A DNA stretch of 5,464 nt from positions 1-5,464 of the forward strand of contig JALRAW010000044.1 of NCBI GenBank assembly GCA_023257975.1, in the 5' to 3' direction. Positions 1-5,230 of the stretch are shown piece after piece. Both the position numbers and the translations under genes were made by a program. The first letter of the stretch is position 1. Each line of letters begins with the position of its first letter. The notes below the pieces were generated by a model. It did no database searches. It was not told the origin of the DNA and was given only the letters and a program-made list of their open reading frames with translations. This DNA comes from Candidatus Fonsibacter sp. (lineage in GTDB: Bacteria > Pseudomonadota > Alphaproteobacteria > Pelagibacterales > Pelagibacteraceae).

Positions 1-384
1 AGTCGTGCTGGAATGGATGGGAAATACTTTTCAAATATTGATCCAATGCTGTTGATTGGTTGTCAATGTCGATCCCTTGATCGCGATCGAATAGGCAATG
101 GCTCCTCTTATTGTGGAAAAGTTATAACAGTAGAAGTGGACACTTTAAGTCAATTAGAAACTATTCAAACACTTAATTTTAATAGATTATTATTAGATAA
201 TATGAAACCAGATGAAATTAAAAAAGCCTTAAGCATGGTTGGTAATAAATATGAAACTGAAGCTTCTGGAAATATAAATGAAAAAAATATACTTGATTAT
301 GCAAAGACAGGCATAAATAGAATTTCAATTGGAAGACTAACTCATAGTCCTCAAAATCTAGATATATCTTTAAACTTTAATTAA
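1..384 (+). CDS. nadC: Nicotinate-nucleotide pyrophosphorylase (carboxylating), 3' end only, with an anomalous 5' part
   Basis: Quinolinate phosphoribosyltransferase makes nicotinate mononucleotide from quinolinate and PRPP in de novo NAD synthesis, in the cytosol. From about base 117 the frame matches the C-terminal half of the NadC alpha/beta barrel: VEVDTLSQL (139-165, with the active-site Glu), LLLDNM (active-site Asp), EASGNI (Glu), then GINRISIGRLTHS and the usual ending LDISLNF before TAA at 382-384. The frame is open to base 1, but bases 1-116 lack the expected nucleotide-binding motif IKDNH about 25-30 residues before VEVD, in this or either other forward frame. That part is also richer in G+C (hand count about 42% for 1-120, about 25% for 121-240). 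The in-frame ATG at 13 is therefore not a credible start. The gene is either cut by the window edge with a chimeric or recombined 5' part, or unusually divergent there. The C-terminal assignment is firm; the first ~115 bases are not explained. Confidence 0.8.
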   Translation, partial: SRAGMDGKYFSNIDPMLLIGCQCRSLDRDRIGNGSSYCGKVITVEVDTLSQLETIQTLNFNRLLLDNMKPDEIKKALSMVGNKYETEASGNINEKNILDYAKTGINRISIGRLTHSPQNLDISLNFN

Positions 385-634
385 ATTTAATTTTAGCAAC
401 TAAAATTAAAAATGCTAAAAATAAAGTTACAACGTTTGCAAATATTATTGGTAAATTGTTAGTTAACACTCCATAGACTAACCAACTAGCAACTCCTGTC
501 GTAAATATTAAAAACATCCACAATGAAATATCTTTAGTGCTTTTAGTTTTCCAAACTTTATAAGCCTGTGGAATAAAAGCGATTGTTGTACAAAAGCCAG
601 AAAAGAATCCGATATAGGTTATGTATTTCTCCAT
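377..634 (-). CDS. SemiSWEET family transporter (PQ-loop, MtN3/saliva)
   Basis: An 85-residue protein with three membrane helices, the size of a bacterial SemiSWEET, which works as a homodimer and moves small sugars across the inner membrane by facilitated diffusion. Visible marks are the PQ turn in helix 1 (P22-Q23 in AFIPQ), the KTKSTKDISLWMF loop leading into helix 2, W51 in ASWLVYG and N67 in FANVVTL. The Trp/Asn pair is 16 residues apart, as are the pocket Trp and Asn of characterised SemiSWEETs. I chose the ATG at 634 because it shares its A with the TGA of the upstream transferase gene (TGATG), a translational-coupling arrangement. A TTG at 637 would add one residue. The 3' end overlaps nadC by 8 bp on the opposite strand. 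Family assignment is strong; the substrate cannot be read from sequence. Confidence 0.88.
   Translation of the reverse strand: MEKYITYIGFFSGFCTTIAFIPQAYKVWKTKSTKDISLWMFLIFTTGVASWLVYGVLTNNLPIIFANVVTLFLAFLILVAKIKFN
386..410. terminator. Candidate hairpin at the convergent nadC / SemiSWEET junction
   Basis: TTTAATTTTAG (386-396), loop CAA (397-399) and CTAAAATTAAA (400-410) form a perfect 11-bp inverted repeat one base after the nadC stop codon. The stem has only one G-C pair, and no T-run follows it on the + side. It is therefore a weak intrinsic terminator at best, and could instead be a 3'-end stabiliser. On the - strand it lies inside the last codons of the SemiSWEET gene. The inverted repeat is seen directly; its function is inferred. 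Confidence 0.35.
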
Positions 635-2220
635 CAATTAACCAGACTTAAATCTTTTTTATAAACAGAACTTTGGACTTTAAATAAATTTAGTAAAGTA
701 TGAGGAAGATAATCATGATTTAACTCTTTATTAGCAATGTTTTTAATTTTGGATAAATTAATATTTTGGTTCTTAACTATTTGATCTGAAAGCCATAAAA
801 CCATTGCAAAATTTGTTTGCTCTTTTGGTGCAATTTTTTTTGGAAGGCCATGTAAATAAATCCCATTTTCTCCTAAAGACTCTCCGTGATCTGAAGCATA
901 AAACATGAAAGTATTATATTCTTTCTTTTCCTTTAAAATATCTATTAACTTTGAAAGTACGTAATCTGTGTAAACAATAGTATTATCAAAGGCATTATTC
1001 AGTTCATCTTTACTACAGTTTTGTGGGGTATCATTGTTGCAATATGGTTTAAATTTTGCAAATTTTTCTGGAAATCTTTTATAATATCTAGGGCCGTGTG
1101 ATCCCATCGTATGTAAAACAATTAATATATCCCCTTTATTATTCTTTAAAATTTGATTTGTTGTATCCAATAACTTTTCATCCAAAATAGTATTTTTATC
1201 TTCACCACCAGAGCTTGTAATAATATTTAGCGTTTCAATTCTTGTACAAACATTCTTGCAACTAGAGTTATTATTTACCCAAACAGTTTTAACGCCGGCC
1301 AAAGATAAAACATCGAGAACATTGCTCTGATTCTTAGCCTTCTTTTGAGTATAATTTTTCTCCCCATTTAAGAAAAACATACAAGGTACTGAGTAAGCGG
1401 TTGCAGTCCCACAAGATACTGTATTCTTAAAACTAAAGACTCCCTTATTTTTTAAATAAGCATTAGTTTCTTTTTGATATCCATTTAATGAAAATCTATC
1501 TGCTCTAGCTGTCTCTCCAACAACCATAATTCCAATAGTTTTTTTTCCATTTTTTATTAGTTTTGCGTCCTCTCCTAATTTTATAAATTTACTCTCCCCT
1601 TCTAATGATAATTTAACTAATCGGTAAGTGGAGGTTAAAGTATATAGAGGCGTAATATGTTGATTAAGTGTATTATTTTGTCTTGTAATAAAACTTACCT
1701 GCTTAAAGTTTGCAAAAGTAATAACTGCAACAATTAAAAAAGCAGTTACAATAAAAGATAATCTTATAAGCAAATCTTTCTTAAAAGACCCATATTCAAT
1801 CTCAATAAAGAAAATAATTATACTTGGAATAATGCCTAGAAAAAAAATGTGAATAAAAAAACCAACTGACATTAAGTCCATGGCTTCTTGAATATCGGTT
1901 TGAAGAGTATTGATGATCATCTGTTCATCAACGGTGACTCCAAATTGATGGTTATAAAAACTTAAAATAGATGAAAGAATAATTAAAAAAATCGCTAATG
2001 GTTTAAGAACATACTTCTGTCCAAAAATTAGCAGTAAAATTGAAATTGAAGAAATTATTGCAATAATTATTGCAAAAAAGAAATAAATAGATGGAAAACT
2101 GGAAAATCCAATATTTCCATAAAGAATTTTTAAAAACTTTAGATTATACGCAAAGGTGATAAAGAGAGAGGTTAATAATATAAAATAGTAAAATTTAACT
2201 TTCTTTCTTAAAAAAGACAT
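634..2220 (-). CDS. eptA: EptA-like lipid A / LPS phosphoethanolamine transferase
   Basis: A 528-residue inner-membrane enzyme of the EptA/MCR family, which moves phosphoethanolamine from phosphatidylethanolamine to lipid A or LPS core at the periplasmic face. Five membrane helices (about 11-29, 45-67, 73-91, 119-139, 152-172) precede a periplasmic alkaline-phosphatase-fold domain. Key residues are visible: metal ligand E236 and nucleophile T237 in VVGETARADRF, H375 in MGSHGPRYY, D444-H445 in SDHGES, and H457 in YLHGLP. Six cysteines (270/280, 321/325, 394/402) sit where the family has three disulfides. Length is normal (about 540) and the gene looks intact. It starts 13 bp after the helicase stop and overlaps the SemiSWEET start, so the three genes are probably co-transcribed. 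EptA versus EptB/EptC-type acceptor choice cannot be settled from sequence, so the symbol marks the family. No two-component regulator is nearby. There is no recognisable Shine-Dalgarno site before the ATG. Confidence 0.88.
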   Translation of the reverse strand: MSFLRKKVKFYYFILLTSLFITFAYNLKFLKILYGNIGFSSFPSIYFFFAIIIAIISSISILLLIFGQKYVLKPLAIFLIILSSILSFYNHQFGVTVDEQMIINTLQTDIQEAMDLMSVGFFIHIFFLGIIPSIIIFFIEIEYGSFKKDLLIRLSFIVTAFLIVAVITFANFKQVSFITRQNNTLNQHITPLYTLTSTYRLVKLSLEGESKFIKLGEDAKLIKNGKKTIGIMVVGETARADRFSLNGYQKETNAYLKNKGVFSFKNTVSCGTATAYSVPCMFFLNGEKNYTQKKAKNQSNVLDVLSLAGVKTVWVNNNSSCKNVCTRIETLNIITSSGGEDKNTILDEKLLDTTNQILKNNKGDILIVLHTMGSHGPRYYKRFPEKFAKFKPYCNNDTPQNCSKDELNNAFDNTIVYTDYVLSKLIDILKEKKEYNTFMFYASDHGESLGENGIYLHGLPKKIAPKEQTNFAMVLWLSDQIVKNQNINLSKIKNIANKELNHDYLPHTLLNLFKVQSSVYKKDLSLVN

Positions 2221-2233
2221 TTAAATATTTTTT

Positions 2234-3697
2234 TTAATTAAAAGATTCTCTATTCTTATATTTTTTTCTATTACCTGCATTAAAATTTCTATCTTTAAAC
2301 TCTTTAGATTTTTTACCAAAAAATCTTGGCTTTTCTCTGTCACTTTTTCTTCTATAATCTTTTTCGCCGGCCTCTCTTGATTTATGTTCTTTTAAAACTT
2401 CAACATTTGTAGGCTTAAATCCTTCTGAATGTTTATTCCCACTAAATCTATCTGATGGCTTGTTTCTTCTAAAACCCTCTGCTGATCTACTGCCACCAAA
2501 GCTGGATCTGCCTCCTCTGTTTCTATCTCTTCCGCCACCTCTTCTTTTATTTTTATAATCTCTTTGAAATCCACCGCTTTCACTTCTGCCTTTGGAGAAG
2601 TTTTCTTTCTTTATAGTTGGATCTAATAATCTCTCAATAGCATTCCATTTTTCTCTATCACTATTAGTAATAAAGGATAAAGAAGAACCCTCTGCTCCTG
2701 CTCTAGCAGTTCTGCCCATACGGTGAATATAGTCCTCAGCAACTTGTGGAAGATCATAATTAATAACATGCTCAATGTGAGGAACATCAAGCCCTCTAGC
2801 AGCAATATCTGTTGCTACCAGTATGGTAAATTTCTTATTTCTAAAAGCGCTCATCACAGTAGTTCTTTTGCTTTGTCTTAGATTTCCATGCAAAGCATCT
2901 GCTTTGAATTTTTCCTTACAAAGCTTAGCCGCTAGATTTTTTGAGTTATGTTTTGTTTTAACAAATACTAAAATTGATCCAGTTCTTTGCTGTAATTGCT
3001 TAATTAATTCAGGATATTTTTGCTCTTGTTGTATGTGAATTACTTCTTGTTTAATTTTAATTGATGGGACATTTGTTGCTCCCATAGAAACTCTTTCAGG
3101 ATTTTTTAAATATTTAGCCGACATTCTAACAATCTCTTCGGGTATAGTTGCGGAAAACATTAATGTTTGTTTTTTTGCTGGTAGGTGTTTTAATATTCTA
3201 TCAATTTGAATACCAAAACCCATATCAAGCATACGATCTGTTTCATCTAAAACTAAAAAACCAGTGTCTGATAATTTTAATGACTTTCTGTCTAAATGAT
3301 CATTAATTCTACCTGGAGTTCCTACAATAATTCTTGGATGTGACTTAAGTTGTCCTAATTGTTTATACATCGACTCTCCTCCAATTAGACATGCTGCTTT
3401 GATTGGATTGTTTTTTCCAAGCAACTGAATAATTACTGCTATCACTTGATTTGCAAGTTCGCGCGTTGGGGTTAATACTAGAGCTGAACCTTGTTTTGAT
3501 CTACTTAACAATTCAACTAATGGAATGCTAAAGGCTGCAGTTTTTCCAGTTCCAGTTTGAGCTGAACCTAAAATATCACACCCTTCCAAAGCAAGTGGTA
3601 TAGAGCTGATTTGAATAGGAGTCGGCGTTATAAAGTTCATTCGCGCTAATGAATTTTTTAAGTTTTGCGAAAGGCTAAAGCCTTCAAAGTTAGTCAT
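2234..3697 (-). CDS. rhlE: DEAD-box ATP-dependent RNA helicase, RhlE type
   Basis: A 487-residue cytosolic RNA helicase that uses ATP to unwind short RNA duplexes; RhlE proteins act in ribosome assembly and RNA decay, often in the cold. Motifs in order: Q-motif (F4-Q29 region, ending TPTPIQ), I AQTGTGKT (46-53), Ia PTRELA (77-82), Ib TPGR (127-130), II DETD (151-154), III SAT (182-184), IV LVFVKTK (243-249), V ATDIAARGLD (295-304), VI HRMGRTARAG (325-334). Motif II has Thr where the family consensus has Ala (codon ACA, one base from GCA). Residues from about 368 on form a basic, low-complexity Arg/Gly/Lys/Ser tail with recurrent EGFR/DRF/SEGF-like pieces, typical of RhlE RNA-binding tails. 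The family's csdA-type RNA-binding domain is absent, which favours RhlE over DeaD. It lies 130 bp after the bactofilins and 13 bp before the transferase. The start has no clear Shine-Dalgarno site. Confidence 0.92.
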   Translation of the reverse strand: MTNFEGFSLSQNLKNSLARMNFITPTPIQISSIPLALEGCDILGSAQTGTGKTAAFSIPLVELLSRSKQGSALVLTPTRELANQVIAVIIQLLGKNNPIKAACLIGGESMYKQLGQLKSHPRIIVGTPGRINDHLDRKSLKLSDTGFLVLDETDRMLDMGFGIQIDRILKHLPAKKQTLMFSATIPEEIVRMSAKYLKNPERVSMGATNVPSIKIKQEVIHIQQEQKYPELIKQLQQRTGSILVFVKTKHNSKNLAAKLCKEKFKADALHGNLRQSKRTTVMSAFRNKKFTILVATDIAARGLDVPHIEHVINYDLPQVAEDYIHRMGRTARAGAEGSSLSFITNSDREKWNAIERLLDPTIKKENFSKGRSESGGFQRDYKNKRRGGGRDRNRGGRSSFGGSRSAEGFRRNKPSDRFSGNKHSEGFKPTNVEVLKEHKSREAGEKDYRRKSDREKPRFFGKKSKEFKDRNFNAGNRKKYKNRESFN

Positions 3698-3827
3698 TTA
3701 AGTTTGAGGAAAATTGTAAGTAAAAATCTAATAAAATTATTTAATAATAAAAGATAACCTTTATCAGTTAACAATCTTATTTAAAGCTTTATTGAACAAC
3801 AATTTAGCTTTGTTTCACCAAAATCGT
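3698..3827 (-). promoter_or_regulatory. Intergenic region upstream of rhlE with weak promoter candidate
   Basis: On the - strand, TTGTTA (3769-3774) could serve as -35 and TATTAT (3744-3749) as -10, with a rather long 19-bp spacer. Between them lies a short palindrome, GATAA (3753-3757) / TTATC (3761-3765), which could be an operator. In such AT-rich DNA these matches are expected fairly often by chance. The long region of about 45 bases after the -10 would be a 5' leader for rhlE. RhlE-type helicases are often cold-regulated, but I see no cold-shock element that I can name. Confidence 0.25.
3783..3811 (-). terminator. Candidate hairpin after the bactofilin pair
   Basis: AAAGCTTTATTG (3783-3794), loop AACAA and CAATTTAGCTTT (3800-3811) pair over 12 positions with two T-T mismatches, 16 bases past the bactofilin stop. 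It is flanked by A/T-rich DNA but lacks a clean T-run on the - strand. It may be a weak or attenuating terminator separating the bactofilin transcript from rhlE. The repeat is visible; terminator activity is inferred. Confidence 0.35.
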
Positions 3828-4247
3828 TTAAGAAGCTATTTTATTATGTTCTAAATACTTAACTTTATCAGTATCGGATCTTCTAATCTTTTCTTTTTTA
3901 TTCTTTTGTACATGTCCAGAAATATCGGCACCTTCTAAAACGGTTAAATTATTTTCAAAACGAAGGTCACCTCTAACAACTCCTTTATTCCCAATATGAA
4001 TATTTGCAGATTCAATATTACCAACTATGTAACCTAAAACCTCGACATCCTCTGCTTGAATTTGACCTCTAACACTTCCAGACTCTAATATTTTTAATTT
4101 TTTTGCTTTAATATTGCCTTTAACTTTTCCCGCAATCTCAATTTCTCCTTTACAATCTATTTCTCCTTCAAAACGAAAATTTTCTCCTAAATGTGAAAAA
4201 CCATGAACTTGATCTTGTGATTTTTTTTCTGATTTAAAAAATATCAT
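3828..4247 (-). CDS. Bactofilin (polymer-forming cytoskeletal protein), second of a pair
   Basis: Bactofilins polymerise without nucleotide into filaments on the cytoplasmic face of the inner membrane and act as scaffolds for cell-wall and morphology enzymes. This 139-residue protein has the family's right-handed beta-helix: successive short strands of V/I-x-G-x-I type from about residue 24 to 112, with steps such as CKGEIEIAGKVKGNI, GSVRGQI, LGYIVGNI, GVVRGDL and GADISGHV. It begins MIFFKSEKK, a hydrophobic-then-basic start resembling the short membrane-targeting tails of membrane-bound bactofilins (known in the family; inferred here). The tail 115-139 is charged and basic (KNKKEKIRR). Its ATG shares one base with the TAA of the upstream bactofilin (TAATG), indicating translational coupling. 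The M23 peptidase gene often found next to bactofilins is not in this window. Confidence 0.88.
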   Translation of the reverse strand: MIFFKSEKKSQDQVHGFSHLGENFRFEGEIDCKGEIEIAGKVKGNIKAKKLKILESGSVRGQIQAEDVEVLGYIVGNIESANIHIGNKGVVRGDLRFENNLTVLEGADISGHVQKNKKEKIRRSDTDKVKYLEHNKIAS

Positions 4248-4579
4248 TATTCTTTATTACTAGTTGTTATTTTTTTTCTAGTTGAAGCTGCAATTTCTAA
4301 TTGTGCACCCTCATCAACTACTAAATTTCTATGAAAAAGTTTGCCTTTTACTTTAGCTGTATTATTTAAATGAATTCGATCTGAAGAAAGGTCGCCTGTT
4401 ACTTGTCCTCCTACTTCAATATTATTATCTGCTATTATATTTCCTGAAATATTTCCATTATTATTAATAATAACTTCTTGTGCTTTAATATCCCCTAAAA
4501 TTATCCCATCCATAGTAATACTATCTTTTTCGATAATATTACCTTGTAATTTTGTATCTCTTAAAATAACTGAAGGCAT
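4247..4579 (-). CDS. Bactofilin (polymer-forming cytoskeletal protein), first of a pair
   Basis: A 110-residue bactofilin-domain protein. Repeated beta-helix turns run from about residue 9 to 95: KLQGNI, ITMDGIILGDI, GNISGNI, IEVGGQVTGDL, AKVKGKL, LVVDEGAQLE. Gly and hydrophobic residues recur every few positions, as in the family. Unlike its neighbour it starts MPSVILRDTK, with no obvious membrane-targeting tail, and it has a short Lys/Thr/Ser C-terminus. It is near the low end of family length, essentially only the core domain. The two proteins differ in sequence and tails, so they are not a recent tandem copy; they may co-polymerise (inference). It is the first gene of the leftward block, and a TATAAT lies only five bases upstream of its ATG, suggesting a leaderless or nearly leaderless mRNA. 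Confidence 0.85.
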   Translation of the reverse strand: MPSVILRDTKLQGNIIEKDSITMDGIILGDIKAQEVIINNNGNISGNIIADNNIEVGGQVTGDLSSDRIHLNNTAKVKGKLFHRNLVVDEGAQLEIAASTRKKITTSNKE

Positions 4580-4677
4580 AATTAATTATAATTAAACAAT
4601 TGTTAGAACAATTAAGCAAGCGATAATATATCTATATTTTTAATATATAATTCTATAAATATCTCGATTAAAAATTT
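4580..4677. promoter_or_regulatory. Divergent promoter region between bactofilin and UPF0114 operons
   Basis: This 98-bp, extremely AT-rich gap separates two divergent transcription units. For the + gene, TATAAT at 4646-4651 is a perfect -10 match, without a convincing -35. For the - gene, TATAAT (plus-strand ATTATA, 4585-4590) sits five bases before the ATG, with a poor -35 candidate TTGTTC (4606-4611, 15-bp spacer). Chance occurrence of TATAAT is high in such DNA, so only the existence of divergent promoters is well supported, by gene orientation. Confidence 0.45.
4598..4613. promoter_or_regulatory. Dyad AATTGTT-AG-AACAATT, candidate operator
   Basis: A perfect 7-bp inverted repeat with a 2-bp centre. 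The left half extends leftward into a second palindrome, AACAATTGTT (4595-4604), giving three consecutive half-sites. The centre is too short for an RNA hairpin loop, so a dimeric DNA-binding protein site is more likely. It overlaps the possible -35 of the leftward bactofilin promoter and lies about 65-80 bp before the rightward gene, so one regulator could control both. No regulator gene is in the window. Confidence 0.4.
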
Positions 4678-5196
4678 ATGAAAAAAGTTGAAGGTTTATT
4701 AGAAAAAACTATTTTTGCATCTCGCTGGATTTTAGCCCCATTTTATTTAGGACTTTCTTTAAGCTTACTCGTATTGTTGTACGAATTCATTCATGAAATC
4801 ATTGATTTTATAAAAATTGTTCACTCCACTGATATTGCTGGCGTTCTTCTTTTTATTTTAAGCTTGGTTGATATTTCCTTAGCGGGGAACCTTTTAATTA
4901 TTGTTATTTTTTCAGGATATGAAAACTTTGTATCAAAAATTGATGTTAAAAATCATGAAGACAAACCAGATTGGATGGGTACCGTTGATTTTACTGATCT
5001 AAAAATAAAACTAATTTCGTCAATTGTTGCAATATCGGGTATTCATCTTTTAAAAATATTCATGAATTTAAATAATTATGATCGTGAAAAAATAATTTTG
5101 TATGTAATTGTCCATCTTTCATTTGTTGCAAGCGGTGTTCTTCTTGCTTTAATGGATTACATAATGAGTAAAAGTGTTCATAAACACAAAAAATAA
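4678..5196 (+). CDS. UPF0114 / YqhA family inner-membrane protein
   Basis: A 172-residue membrane protein, close in length to E. coli YqhA (about 164). Hydrophobic segments lie at about 14-36, 53-79, 109-129 and 137-160. The family signature is clear: LVDISLAGNLLIIVIFSGYE (63-82) followed by NFVSKID, then PDWMG (97-101), VDFTDLKIKL, and SIVAISGIHLLKIFM (115-129). The biochemical function of this family is not established, and I infer none. The Arg/Lys start and His/Lys-rich tail (HKHKK) suggest cytoplasmic ends. It is the first gene of a rightward unit, divergent from the bactofilins, with the next gene 34 bp downstream. The ATG at 4678 gives the expected family N-terminus (E-x-x-L-E-K-x-I-F-A-S-R-W); no Shine-Dalgarno site is visible. 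Confidence 0.9.
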   Translation: MKKVEGLLEKTIFASRWILAPFYLGLSLSLLVLLYEFIHEIIDFIKIVHSTDIAGVLLFILSLVDISLAGNLLIIVIFSGYENFVSKIDVKNHEDKPDWMGTVDFTDLKIKLISSIVAISGIHLLKIFMNLNNYDREKIILYVIVHLSFVASGVLLALMDYIMSKSVHKHKK

Positions 5197-5230
5197 TTTT
5201 CAACTTTCTTAACAAAATTTTAAGTATTTT

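Noticed and set aside
13..15. ATG at 13 as the start of nadC
   Set aside because: It would give a 123-residue protein lacking more than half of NadC, and the following ~35 codons do not look like NadC.
2392..2583. 63-codon open frame on the - strand
   Set aside because: It lies inside the helicase tail in another frame; the Glu/Arg-rich translation is the shifted reading of the low-complexity tail.
2623..2805. 60-codon open frame on the - strand
   Set aside because: Out-of-frame reading of helicase motif V-VI coding DNA, with no domain features of its own.
2823..3038. 71-codon open frame on the + strand rich in Leu and Cys
   Set aside because: Antisense to the conserved helicase core, which explains the sequence; no start context or independent family.
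3828..4579. The two bactofilin genes as a recent tandem duplication
   Set aside because: They share the fold pattern but little residue identity and different termini, so any duplication is old.
5208..5224. CTTAA...TTAAG inverted repeat between the UPF0114 gene and the next gene, as a terminator
   Set aside because: Only 5-bp AT arms and no T-run; expected by chance in such DNA, and the genes look co-transcribed.
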